NCBI GenBank assembly: GCA_015179025.1 | Contig: WHUX01000100.1 | Span: 1 to 64,000, forward strand | Direction: 5' to 3' | Length of the DNA stretch: 64,000 bases | From: Terfezia claveryi | Taxonomy: Eukaryota; Ascomycota; Pezizomycetes; Pezizales; Pezizaceae | Shown: piece by piece, positions 32,850-43,660 of the stretch | How the letters are laid out: the number at the start of each line of letters is the position of its first letter | Numbering within the stretch: position 1 is the first letter of the stretch | Program-made: the position numbers and the translations under genes | Notes under the pieces: generated by a model | The model's database searches: none | Told to the model about the DNA's origin: nothing | Seen by the model: only the letters and a program-made list of their open reading frames with translations

Positions 32850-33650
32850 GATTTGCCAACTTCTACCGCCGATTTATCTTGAGATACTAAAGGATCATGG
32901 CACCCCTGATGGCCCTGACGAAAACAAAGGTAGAAGCTAGGTCACACCTGACGAAAAGGGCCTTCCACTAGAATCCAGAAGCCCAATCCGCCTTCCAGAA
33001 CCTCAAGGAAGCTTTCTGCTCAGCACCGATCCTGGCCCATTTCAACCCCGAATAGGAGTGTGTCGTCGAAACCAATGCCTCCGACTATGTCTCTGCAGGA
33101 ATCCTGTCCCAGAACGATGATAACGGCATCCTCCACCCAGTGGCATACTTCTCAAAAAAGCACTCTCTGGTGGAGTGTAATTATGAAATCTATGATAAGG
33201 AGTTAATGGCCATTGTGTGAGTATTTGAGGAGTGGAGGCCACACCTAGAGTCAGCCAAGGGGATCATCGAGGTACTATCCGATCATAAGAATCTTGAGTA
33301 CTTCACCACCACTAAGCTGCTGAACCGATGGCAGGCTAGGTGGTCAGAGTTCTTATCTCGATTCAATTTCAAGATCAAGTATTGGCCTAGAAAAGCTAGG
33401 GGTAAGCCAGACGCACTGACTAGGAGATCAGGAGATCTGCCTAAAGGGGGGGATGAAAGGCTGAAGTACCAAAATCAGGTGGTACTGAAACCTGAAAATC
33501 TCGACCTAGCGGCCAATAGCCTTGCTGATGCTGATGCTGATGCTGATGCTGATGCTGATGCTGATGCTGATGCTGAGGCTGATGCTAATGCTGAGGCTGA
33601 TGCTAAAGCTGAAGCGAGCCCCGGAGCAGATCTCCTTCTGCGGATATGAT
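32850..33650 (+). pseudogene. Family E RNase H and DA-repeat linker
   Basis: After the duplication the frame continues with FRRFI-type connection sequence, [23 protein letters not shown] and [13 protein letters not shown], then [11 protein letters not shown] as the end of RNase H. Stops occur near 32887 (TAA), 32971 and 33054 (TAG), and 33218 (TGA). The linker to integrase is an Asp-Ala repeat encoded by the GCTGAT microsatellite. Confidence 0.8.
33524..33614 (+). repeat. GCTGAT microsatellite, in frame
   Basis: About 15 hexamer units, partly varied to GCTGAG, GCTAAT and GCTAAA, encode an (Ala-Asp)n tract between RNase H and integrase. The corresponding place in family A (about 40200-40250) has a different acidic sequence, [10 protein letters not shown]. 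Confidence 0.9.
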
Positions 33651-35092
33651 AGGCATATGCAGAGGACGACCTGGTTAAGGATATAATCACCGCAGTGGAG
33701 TCTGGACAGTGCCGTCATACCAAGATTTCCCTAGCCGAGTGCACCACCTAGGACAGCCTCCTATACCACCTAGATCGGCTCTATATACCTGAAGGGGAGC
33801 TGCGGATGCAGCTGATCAAGGAACACCATGATACCCTGGCTACAGGTCACCCTGGAGTGGCTAAGATGTTAGAACTACTAGCTAGACAATACATATGGAT
33901 CAACTAGTGAAAGGAGGTAGAATAGTACATACGGAACTGCCATATCTGCAAGCGTGCAAAACCCAATTGTCATGCCCCCTACGGAACCTTGAAGCCCCTG
34001 GAGATCTCGGATCAGCCCTGGCAACACCTGACCATAGACTTTGTAACTGGGTTGCCGAAGGACTCGGGATTCAATGCTATCCTGATGGTGGTGGATCGGT
34101 TGACGAAGATGAGGCATGTTATACCTTGCCGGGATACCTGCTCCGCTCCGGAGTTAGCCAACCTCTACCTCAATAATGTATTCCGGTACCATGGCCTCCC
34201 TGAATCGATCGTGTCTAACCGTGGCCCTCAGTTTACCTTAGAATTCTGGCAAGCTTTCTGCGAACTTCTGGGGATCAATGTTCATCTGTCAACAGCTTAC
34301 CACCCCCAGATGGACGGCCAATCGGAAAGGATGAATGCAATTATGGAACAGTATCTGCGAGCCTTCGTCAGCTACTAGCAGAACAACTGGGTTTCGTTGC
34401 TAGCAACCTGCGAATTTGCCGCCAACAACCAGTTCTCCGAGTCACTGAAAACGTCCCCATTCCTGGCCAATTATGGCTGGCACCCTCAGTTCATAGACTC
34501 CCTAGTACCTCTGCGTAAGGCCAGGGAGAATGCCCCAGCCAAGGAGTTCGCCACGCAGATTTCTGAACTCCACTCTACCCTGAAGACTGAGTTGGGTTAT
34601 GCTCAGGTCAGGCAAGCAGAATATGCCAATGGGTCTAGGTTACCAGCCCCCAAATACCAACCAGGAGACAAGGTATGGCTCTCTAGCAGACACTTCCAGA
34701 CAGAACGACCCTCTCGTAAGTTGGATCACAAGTTCCTAGGCCCCTATAAGGTGTTAGCAGCTGTGGGCACTCATGCTTACCGGCTGAGATTTCCCAAGGA
34801 TATCAAGCGCCATTCGGTCGTTCATGTCTCGGAGATTGAGCCAGCCGCCGACGATCCCCTTCCCGGGCAAAAGCACCTCCCACCTCCTCCAATGGTGATC
34901 GCAAGTGAAGAGGAGTGGGAGGTTGAGGAGGTACTGGACTCCAGAAAACGCTATGGGCAAGTTCAGTATAAGGTCAAGTGGGTAGGGGACGAGGAGACTA
35001 CCTGGCAACCCACAGAGGACTTGGAGAATGCGCAGGATTTGGTTACCCTGTTCCACCAGCAATACCCCAGGAAGCCTCGCCCAGTCGACTGA
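33651..35092 (+). pseudogene. Family E integrase and chromodomain
   Basis: HHCC domain: KEHHDTLATGHPGVAKMLELL and NCHICKRAKPN, with a stop cluster near 33906. Core: LTIDFVTGLPKD (first Asp), IVSNRGPQFT (Asn at 34217-34219 in place of the second Asp) and GQSERMNAIMEQ (Glu). A TAG at 34376-34378 interrupts it. From 34397 the frame is open for 231 codons: GPY/F-like KFLGPYKVLAAV, then a chromodomain EWEVEEVLDSRKRYGQVQYKVKWVGDEETTWQ (about 34909-35010) with its aromatic residues present. Confidence 0.88.
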
Positions 35093-35236
35093 GATTATGA
35101 CTTTGCATCCTTGTTGTTTTTTCTGTTCTTGTTGTTGTTCGGAGTTGGAGGTCTTGTCCTTACTCTTGTTGTTGTTTTCTGTATTGATTTTGCCGGTTAT
35201 CGTGCCCAAGCCTCCTAGTCGCTGGAGCTCCAGCCT

Positions 35237-35249
35237 AAGGGGGGGATAG
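35237..35249 (+). other. Polypurine tract of family E
   Basis: AAGGGGGGGATAG lies immediately upstream of the 3' LTR, in the position of the plus-strand primer. Confidence 0.85.
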
Positions 35250-35764
35250 TGTAACAACCGTGTATTCAGTTGTCATCACCTGCGATCACAGGTGATAGGT
35301 CATTGCCATTGTTGTCTTTGTCATCACCTGCGATTGCAGGTGATAGGTTATTGTGTTATCGTTACCTTGCTTGGCTTCTGAGATAGGGAAGCTTATTTCC
35401 CCCATTGCCCTGACCGAGTTATGTATATATAGAGCCTGTCCCTCGTACTGTCGTTGGATCCCTATCCAACGTCTTGTATACCCAATACAGGATCTTGCTT
35501 CTCCCAGCGCTTGTACACCTCCCTTGTGTACATCCTTGTCTCGTACAAACAACTCTGCAGCACAGCTGCCTCCCTTGACATATGCGGCAACTACTTCCAT
35601 ATATCTCGTATCCCTTGCTCTCTGCCTCTCCTGCCTCTTGCCCTTGCCTCCCCTCTCAGCCTCCCCCTGGTCATACACGTAGCGTTCCTACGTGTGTGTT
35701 ATCCTAGCCTTGCCCTTACCCTGGAGTACCCCTTGGTCACCTTGTTCCCAGAGCCCACGTTACA
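35250..35764 (+). repeat. 3' LTR of family E
   Basis: TGTAACAACCG to CACGTTACA, followed by the GTTAC target duplication. The two palindromes (35275-35296 and 35323-35344) each carry one transition relative to the perfect form. Confidence 0.93.
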
Positions 35765-35769
35765 GTTAC

Positions 35770-36170
35770 AAGTATACTTCAGCTGGTCTAGAGAGTATAC
35801 TTATAACGAGAGATCTCTGTACAATAGTTACCAGTACATCACTCACTATGATCCTGGCCTATACCATATAAGGTGCAGCTAAAGGACTCTCTCTAAGGTG
35901 AGCTATTCTTCAGAGAAAGATTATATATATGGTGGAAGCAAGCAGCTAACAGTAGTTTTGAGGGCAGGCAGATACAACAGTTACTAGTACATCACTTACT
36001 ACGATCTTGGCTGGTACTATACGAGGTGCAGCCAAAGGACTCTCTCCAAGGTAAGCTGTTCTTCAAAGTAGGATTATGTATGTAGTACATGGGAAGCAAG
36101 TAGCTAACAGCAGTTTTGAGAGCAGGGGACAGAATGGGCTGACTAAGAAAGACAGATGTAGTATAGTCCT
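35770..36170 (+). repeat. Dispersed ~150-bp repeat, right cluster
   Basis: Two to three units with CAGTTAC.AGTACATCACT.ACTA.GATC, GTGCAGC.AAAGGACTCTCTC and GGAAGCAAG.AGCTAACAG.AGTTTTGAG occupy about 35820-36130. They match 13465-13690 in the same orientation. No gene is seen. Confidence 0.65.
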
Positions 36171-36180
36171 AAAATATAGA

Positions 36181-37423
36181 TATGGATTTATCAGAAAAAA
36201 ATATCAAATAGAATGGGCCAATTGATATAGCATTGGCTTTAAAGATGAAAGAGGAGTTTTTTCCCAAGTGGAGAAAGCTACTGAAGATTGATGTGGCTTA
36301 TTCTTGGGCAATCGAATTGAAGATCCCTGATTCTATAGGGCTTAAAACCAAGATTCATGTCAATCAAATACTGGAAAAATATAAGAGAGCAAAAGCTCTT
36401 TTGAACTAAACAGGGTTTAGAGATATCGAGACAAATAAGAAGGAAGAAGGAAAGCTAGTTATGAAGGTTGTCTTAGCGATTCAATAGCTCTTAGCTATTT
36501 GTCTAATATTCGAATTGCTGAACTCATTCTTGGAAGAATGTTATGAAGAGGTATTTGGTGGAAAACTTAGTATTAGGATAAATAGGTTATTGGGAGATTT
36601 GGAGTACATCATTCCTGAAGATAAAAAAGAAGAGAAGCCAGAGCCTGAGGTAGCAAGTGCACTAACTCAAGTGAGTATACTAACTCAAGCGAGCACACTA
36701 ACTCAAGTGAGCAAAGAGTCATCCATTACTATTACTACAGAACTTGCAGATGTTTTCAATAATGAGCTACTTAGTGATTGGTCCGCTAGCAGAAGCCATT
36801 CAGTTATACCTAGAAAAGATGATAGTAATGATCTTCTTAACCAATTTACCCCCTTAAGGCTTCCAAAGTCTCAGTTGAAGGTGAAGCCAGCACAGCATAT
36901 ATCTGGAGGTGGAAATCATAAGCATCAGGTTGATTTGATTGATGAAGGGGGAGAAGAAGACTGAATGATAAAGAAAGTCAAGGCTCCTACTGCTTCGAGT
37001 TTCCTTTCTGGAAAAGGAAAGTTAGCAGAAGCTAATAAGGATAAAGGGTTTCTTTAGAAGACAAAGTTAGATAAAGCTCGTTCTCTTCATACAAAGGGGA
37101 ACAAGGGGGATAAAGATACTTTAAGACTTATTACTGAAGTTTTGGAGTATAATGAAGAACATAAGGCAGCTTGAAATGAATTGGATAGGATGAAGTATCA
37201 AGCACGTCTTTATCAATATGAGGGATCTACTAACCAACATGGCTATAAGCTTATATTGAAACAAGTGGAGCTAGAACATCAAGCAAAAATAGAGCAGGAA
37301 AGAAGGGATATTGAACTTCAGAAACTTAGTATTCAAGAAAAGCAGACTAAATTGGACAAGCTCTACTTAGCTTTGGATACTTCAAAAATGGGAAACTTTA
37401 GTCTTCCTCTAGAGCTTTTCTAA
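36181..37423 (+). pseudogene. Harbinger-associated Myb/SANT-like protein
   Basis: A decayed gene with TAG/TAA/TGA stops. The N-terminal part reads KMKEEFFPKWRKLLKID, VNQILEKYKRAKALL, TGFRDIETN, resembling the Myb/SANT-like domain of the accessory protein of PIF/Harbinger transposons (KxxYxxxKxLL...SGFGWD). The middle (36515-36964) is acidic and Thr/Ser-rich with repeats of LTQVS. The C-terminal part (37181-37423) is a charged helix (VELEHQAKIEQERRDIELQK). The family match is by eye and moderate. Confidence 0.5.
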
Positions 37424-38059
37424 GGATTGCTAACCTCTATAATGACTGATATACTTAACTTAGGTCCTTTGAATTTGAATCAACTATCAGTACAATCCCA
37501 AGTTTTATGCTCTTTGATGACAGATGAGGATCATTGCTCTATTACCTCATCTTATGCAGATTCTATTCTAGAAATAGCTGTTAAAGGCTTGGAAGAATGC
37601 CTTGATTTTGATATATAATTAATGAAGATCTCCTAATGTGATGGATAGGAGATTGGTTGAAGTTTAGAGTAACAAGCTCAGAAGAACTTAACTATAGTGT
37701 AAGTACTCTTGTACTTAGCAATTATAAATAAATACATTATTTGCTGTTATCACTTTGCTTTTACTTAGGTACCTGTCAAAATACTTGAGCAATAATAATA
37801 TACTAAGGCTTTCTCCTAAGCTAAGTGAACAAGCTAAGCAAACAACTACAAAATTGCATAAGTTATGAGGGCAATAGCATTGTAATACCCCTTACATATC
37901 CATCTCCTCTTCTATATACTCCCTGCCCCCATACTCTATATCTAGGAAATCTAAAAATAGTATTTTATACCTTATATTGCCCCTTTGAAAACCCTATCTC
38001 CAACATTATCATCCTCATTAACTTCACTAATATCTTTTTACTTATAGATCCTAACCTGT
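37424..38059. other. AT-rich stretch between the two Harbinger genes
   Basis: A short open frame (37427-37618) may be the tail of the SANT-like protein. Otherwise I see no coding sequence or structured repeat. Confidence 0.4.
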
Positions 38060-38251
38060 TCTTTAGCTAGAATTGTACTAATTTCCTCCTTAAGTGGCTC
38101 TTATGTATTATTAAACTTATTGAGCAAGTTATGAATAATGATGCAACTAGCTACCCATGCATAGGTCCATTTGAGATCATCCTTTATTATTCCAGATTTG
38201 ATTAGAAGAGTACGAAGGTATGGGAACTATATATTCAAGATTCTGATAGTA
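38060..38251 (-). pseudogene. Harbinger transposase, C-terminal part
   Basis: Read leftwards from the family A insertion: TIRIL, a TAG, FPYLRTLLIKSGIIKDDLKW, then WVASCIIIHNLLNKFNNT. This matches the C-terminal signature of PIF/Harbinger transposases (EHxIGxLKGRF...CxxLHNLL). It continues the protein encoded at 44151-45472 across the 5.9-kb retrotransposon. Stops show decay. Confidence 0.8.
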
Positions 38252-38743
38252 TGTAATGGTGTAAGTCGATGGCTGTGGCTATAACTAAAGACGTGACTCC
38301 AAGGAGCACACGAAGACAAAACTATAACCGTAGATTGGAGTATCAGGACAAAAGGCAGAGTCTGTATTACCAAGGTTATAATACAAGACGTTGCGTAAGG
38401 AACAAGAACAAGAAATGACAACTAAGGCTTCCTATATACACGATTGCCATGGCCAAAGGAGTGGCGCCCGACTAACTTGACGTCACCTGCGATCGCAGGT
38501 GATACTCTGCGATCCACCTCTCTAATCCCTTCTAGTATTAAGACACTCGAACAAGCCTACTGACACTCAAACAAGCCTGTTCGGGTGTCAAATACCTCGC
38601 AAGTAAATTCAAATACCATGCTGACACTCAAACAAGCCTGTTCGGGTGTCAAATAGCTCGCAAGTAAATTCAAATACCATGCTGACACTCGAACAAGCCT
38701 GTTCGGGTATCAAATAGCTCGCCAGTAAATTAACGCCGTAACA
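38252..38743 (-). repeat. 3' LTR of family A copy 2
   Basis: Plus-strand TGTAATGGTG to CGCCGTAACA (492 bp). It contains the perfect 20-bp palindrome TCACCTGCGATCGCAGGTGA (38483-38502) and three tandem 61-bp units, each with a hairpin motif (38562-38590, 38623-38650, 38684-38711). On the element's sense strand the purine-rich AGGAGGGGATAT directly precedes it as polypurine tract. Confidence 0.93.
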
Positions 38744-38756
38744 ATATCCCCTCCTT
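38744..38756 (-). other. Polypurine tract of family A copy 2
   Basis: On the minus strand AAGGAGGGGATAT abuts the 3' LTR, in the usual place for the plus-strand DNA primer. Confidence 0.8.
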
Positions 38757-38777
38757 ACGGCCGAAGTCCCTTGAGGC

Positions 38778-40163
38778 TTAGTCTTCGTCTTCCGGCAATG
38801 GTCCTGGTTTGCTCAGATTTCGCCTGTAGAAGTCATCAATAGCCTTGAGTTTGTTGATGTTTGTTGCCAGTTCCCAGTCTGGTCTTTCAAACCCTACCCA
38901 TTTCACTAAGTACTCTAATTTCTTCCTCCGAAGACGAGAATCCAAGATTTCTTTCACATGCCACTCTTCCTCATTATCAACTATCACTGGTGGAGGTGGG
39001 GGATTGTATTGCCAGGTAGGGGATTATTGTTTGCCGAGTCGAGAAGTGAAACATGCTGGACTCGATAATAATGCACACTAGTGGGGAAGTCGAGTTCGTA
39101 TGCATAGGGGGATATGACCTTTGTGATCTTGTAGGGACCAATCCGTTTATGGTCGAGCTTTCTACTTGGCCGTTGTGTTGTAATGTGCTAGCTATTAAAC
39201 CAAACCAGATCTCCCTTCTTGAATACTGGAGCATTATCTCATCCTTTGTCTGCTTGCTCCTGTTGCCGTGCCTGCGCCCTAGCCATCTCGTTTTGTAAGT
39301 GTTCCATTATTTCCTTGATCTTCCCGGCCACCTCTATAGCACTCCGCTCATCAGGTCGTATGGGCTTTTCCTCGAAATCAAATTGCCACAGTGGTCATAA
39401 CCATAATTCGCAAAGAAGGGAGATGACCCAGTTGTTTCAGAAGCTTGATTATTAGCTGCAAACTCGGCGAGATGCAACCAGTTCTCCCAGTCATCCTGCA
39501 AATAATTAACATACACCCGTAAATATTGTTCTAGAGTGGCATTGACTCGTTCGGTCTGGCCGTCAGTTTGAGGGTGAAACGGTGTGGACAGGAGAGGTTG
39601 AATCTTAAGTACTTGACAGAGAGCTTTCCAAAAGTGAGAGATGAATTGAGACCCACGGTCTGATACAATTGTTCTAGGAAGACCATGGAGGCGGAAGATA
39701 TGCTGAGCATATAGATCTGCTAATTGCACTACAGTAGTGGTATCACGACAGGGAATAAAGTGCCGCATTTTAGTTAGTCGACATACTACTACCAAAATTG
39801 CGTTATATCCATTTGACTAGGGTAGCCCAATAATGAAATCCATGGAGATATCTTATCAAGCACCTTGGGGAATTGCGAGTAGTCGAAGAATGCCGTATGG
39901 GGCATGTCGTGTCATTCGAGCATGTTGACAGGGGTGACAATTGGTACATACTGATCAACATCCTTATGCATTTTTGGCCAATAATATTGTCGCGAGATAA
40001 GCTCAAGTGTCTTGGATCGCCCTGGATGCCCCGCTGCTGGGATATCGTGATGGTCCTAGATTAGACGTAACTTTAGAGGCATATAATTTGGTACATATAT
40101 CCGCCTACGATATTTTAGCTTTCCATTATCCTCTTCACATTCGGCTAGCGAGATGTCCTTAGA
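38778..40163 (-). pseudogene. Family A integrase and chromodomain
   Basis: Integrase core 39334-39795: [27 protein letters not shown] (second Asp) and [14 protein letters not shown] (Glu). The first Asp block (ISMDF-like, near 39830-39850) lies in a broken frame upstream. A C-terminal GPY-like segment follows (about 39080-39200). The chromodomain is at 38778-38987: EWHVKEILDSRLRRKKLEYLV..., then WVGFERPDWELA. Several stops separate the segments. Confidence 0.82.
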
Positions 40164-41546
40164 TCACTTCTCTCCTTGTTGCAGCTTAGCTAATGTCTTT
40201 CTTGGCAGTGGATCAACTTCAAAACCCCTATTAAACAAGTCCTCTAGTTCCAGCTCTTCTACTGTTGCATTGATTGTTAAATTGTGAGGTTTGAGAACGA
40301 CTTGATTTTGAAACCTTATACGTTCATCTCCTTCCTTTGGAAGGTCTCCTGACCTTCTTGTTAATGCATCTGGTTTTCCCCCTGCTTTACCTGGACGGTA
40401 AACTATCTTGAAGTTGAAGCGGGAGAGAAATTCTGACCATCGAGCTTGACGGCAGTTGAGGAGCTTTGTTGACATAAAGTATTCTAGATTTTTGTGATCT
40501 GAGAGTACTTTGATTGGATGGGGGGTGGATTCCAATTCAGCTCGCCATTCTTCGAAGCATCGGATAATAGCCATTAATTCCTTATCATAAATCTCATAGT
40601 TGCATTCAGTTGGTGAGTGCTTCTTAGAGAAGTAAGCAACAGGGTGAAGTATGCTATTATCATCATATTGGAAAGAATTCCAGCAGAAATGTAGTCTGAT
40701 GCATCTGTTTCTACTATAATTTCACGGTCGGGATCAAAATGCTGGAGAACGGAAGCGGAAGTAAATGCTGTTTTAAGGTTTTGGAACGCCTTCTGGCATT
40801 CGTCGCTCCAATGCCAGGTTGTATTTTTTTTTGTTAGTTTCAGATAGGAGCCACAATCTTGGAGAAGTCTTTGATAAACCGGCGATAAAAATTGGCGAAT
40901 CCTAGAAAAGCACGAGCATCATGATGGTTAATTGGGGATTCCCAGTCCATTACGGCCTTAACTTTAGCTGGATCCATTTGTATCCCTTCTGCTAGATAAT
41001 CATGCCTAGGTAGTGGACCGTGGTCTTATGAAATTCACACTTCTCGGGTTTTAGGTAGAGGCCGGCTTTTTGGAGAGCTTGCAATACCTTGGTAACATGT
41101 GTTCGGTGTTCTTCGAGGGTATTACTATATATTAAAATGTCATCAAATAAGCCGTACAGAAATTATCAAGGAAGGGATGGAGAACATCATTAATAAAATT
41201 TGGAAGCTGGCAGGAGCATTTGTGAGGCCGAAAGGCATAACTAAGGTCTCATATAAGCCATAACGAGTTCGGAACGCTGTTTTCCATTCCTCTCCTTCTG
41301 CCATCCGATGAGGTTGTAGGTGCTTCTAATGTCAAGAGCCGTATAGTATCGTGCCTTAGAAAGTCTAGTCAAAGTCTCTCGTATAAGGGGTAGTGGGTAT
41401 CGGTTCTTGATGGTACCATCATTAAGACCACGATAATCCACACAAAGACGCAAGGACCCATCCTTCTTCTTAACAAATAAGATAGGTGCACCTGCGGGAG
41501 ATGAGGAGGCACAATAAATCCTTTGGACAGGTTTTCTTCCAGCCAT
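40164..41546 (-). pseudogene. Family A reverse transcriptase (C-terminal part) and RNase H
   Basis: RT continues in 41241-41546 with [40 protein letters not shown] and a damaged [12 protein letters not shown]. The YLDDILIY region near 41120-41160 is broken by a frameshift (LF-DDILIYS is split between frames). RNase H (40164-40574) includes [32 protein letters not shown] and [11 protein letters not shown]. An ISLAYFSKKH-like strand is recognisable near 40620. Confidence 0.8.
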
Positions 41547-42307
41547 ACTTTAAGAGCCTCTAACTCTGGTTTTGATAGGGAGTATAGAGGTCCAAAAGGG
41601 GGAGTAAATCCTTCTTTAAGAGGAATTTTATGGTCGTAAGGTCGGTGGGGGGGGAGGATTTCCGCAATAGCCTTCTTAAATAATGGAAGGAATTCGTGGT
41701 ATTCAGAAGGCACTAGTTCCTTGATCTTATCCTCCTCCGTCTTAGGTTGTTGTTCAGGATCTTTTAAAGCCATGTTAAGTTCGTAGATAGTTGTCCGGAA
41801 GGCTGTTTCCACCTGCTTTGCTTTTTTAACTAGGCGACTAAAGGTTGATCCTGCAATAAGGGCAATTCCAGGGTTTTCTGGAACTGGAATTGAGATACCC
41901 TTTATGGTCAAGGGTTTTTCACAACAATGGTGGAGGCAAAAATCAGAGTCGAAAGTAACAGTGTTCTTAGCGAAACGGATATTCACATCATGACGTCGTA
42001 GCCATGGAAGTCCTAATACTATGGGGTAGTAGCCTAGTTTGGTAATAAACAGTGGAAGTTCCTCTTGGTGCTGATCAATTATTAGCTTTAGCTTACTAAT
42101 GTGTGTGATTGTCCCTGACTCGATTGGTCGCCCATCAATGACTTCTAGTGTTCGGGGATCATTGAGTTTATAAAGGGGGAGTTGGTGATGGCTTGCAAAT
42201 TCCTGGTCTATAAATGCATAACCCGTTGCTCCGCAGTCTATTAGGGCATGAGTAAGGATTCTGGAACCATTATCGTTTAATTCACAACTAACACAAGTGA
42301 TTCCCAT
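41369..42307 (-). pseudogene. Family A protease and RT N-terminal part
   Basis: The 312-codon frame begins MGITCVSCELND. The retropepsin active site is ALIDCGATGYAFID, and the second conserved strand is PIVLGLPWLRRHDV. After a linker, RT begins at EYHEFLPLFKKAIAEILPPH, then LKEGFTPPFGPLYSLS and [18 protein letters not shown]. At about 41520 the frame slips and RT continues in the adjacent frame (CASSSPAG), so the last 60 residues here are out of frame. Confidence 0.85.
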
Positions 42308-42434
42308 CCAAAATTTCTTCCTCTGAAGACTGCAAAGACGAACTGGAAATGCTTAAAGAGTCCAGAAATTTATCCTGCCTCAACTTAGTGCCATCCCTCT
42401 GAGGTGAGGCTACTCTTTTGCCTGTTCCCAACTT

Positions 42435-43590
42435 CTAGTCCCTTATTCGTATTTTCCATAACCGTTTCAGCAACTTGTAGGGTACGTTTTTGTACGTGTG
42501 GGCAAGTTCTAACCCCATGTCCCATTCCTCCACAATAATAGCACCTCCCTTCAGCCATTCTCTTTGCTTTTTCCTCAGAGATATCTTCTTCCTTCCTGCA
42601 GACAAATCCATGGGCCTAGGGTGAGTACCCATGGCTGTAGAGGTAGAGGGAGTTTGGACTATTTGGGGGTTAACTGGAGCGGGAGCGGTAGGGCATAATA
42701 TCATTCGGGGCATTGGTCCAACACGATTACGCATTTGGGTTTGTAGCGTGCGGCGACAAGTATCTAGCCTTTGGCAGACCTCCACATACTCGTTAAACTC
42801 CGTGGGCTCAGGATGTATGACGAGGAGATCTTGTTGTAGTTGGTAGGAAAGTCCGCACTTTAGCGCTGCCAACTTAGCCATATTACCCCAACTCGTTTCA
42901 GCTGCATATCGTTGAAATTCGGCAAAATAGGCAGCGAACTCCCTGGCCCCCTGAATCATCGTTTGTAGTTTGTACTCTGCGTTGGCTACTCGATTTGGAT
43001 CGCCGAATGCATTTTCGAGAATGGTAATAAGTGCTGCTAGGTTGGTTAGGTTCACCGTATCGTTTCAACGTAAGGGGTAACCTGATCTAGGGCATCTTCA
43101 GCTAAGGAATTTACTGCTAGTCGAAGTTTTGCTTGTTCGTCACTATAAGTAGCAGCCTTTAGTCGTAGTTGGATAAGGAAAGGGCGTAGCTTATTTCGGT
43201 CTTTTCCAGAGAAATTTTCTGGGTTGGGTATCTTCTCCGAACGACCCCCTCCTTCTCCTGGTTGCAACCGAGCCAAAGTCGCATTGATAGCCCTCATATC
43301 TTCCAACTGTGTTCGAAGCTCATTAATACTGTCTCTTGAGTAGTTACTTCATCTCGTAACTCTTGAGTGGCTGTGCGTAAGGTTGTGTCTTCTTGTTGCC
43401 GCACCGTGAGTTGATTCGTTAAGTTCGTTACTTGGGTTCGTAATCTTATGACATCTTGTCGTCGGTCTGGTAGCCCTAGTAGCTGATCTAGTAGGGTAAT
43501 GGTTTCATTGAGTATTCCGGTGTAGTCCTGGTTTACTGAGTTCAACGCAGTTCGCAAACGAGGAACTAGGTCGACAATAGCGGCCGGCAA
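42435..43590 (-). pseudogene. Family A gag, copy 2
   Basis: Three overlapping frames: coiled-coil N-terminus (43294-43590; MPAAIVDLVPRLRTALNSVNQ), capsid first part (43052-43306) and capsid second part to knuckle region (42435-43055). Single-base shifts near 43060 and 43310 separate them. The knuckle CxxCxxxxHxxxxC is displaced by a further shift near 42575. Copy 1 (3-1187) lacks the shift near 43060, so these are recent mutations or sequence errors. Confidence 0.82.
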
Positions 43591-43649
43591 TTCAATAACG
43601 GGCTGAGTTATTGTTCATAGCTAGGGGTTGCGCTCAGTAGAGTGTATCG

Positions 43650-43660
43650 ACGCAACGTAG
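43650..43660 (-). other. Family A primer-binding site
   Basis: On the sense strand the 5' LTR is followed by CTACGTTGCGT. ACGTTGCGT is the exact complement of ACGCAACGT inside the LTR (43795-43803 on the plus strand reads ACGTTGCGT). No TGG for tRNA CCA pairing is seen. Confidence 0.6.

Larger units (their letters stand above)
29431..35764 (+). mobile_element. Ty3/gypsy chromovirus, family E (complete structure)
   Basis: Two 515-bp LTRs (29431-29945 and 35250-35764) flank gag and pol. GTTAC at 29426-29430 and 35765-35769 is a 5-bp target duplication. A primer-binding site lies 2 nt inside the 5' LTR and a polypurine tract AAGGGGGGGATAG lies directly before the 3' LTR. The pol order is protease, RT, RNase H, integrase, chromodomain. 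In-frame stops, a 19-bp duplication and a lost catalytic residue make this copy non-functional, although it looks young from LTR similarity. Confidence 0.95.
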
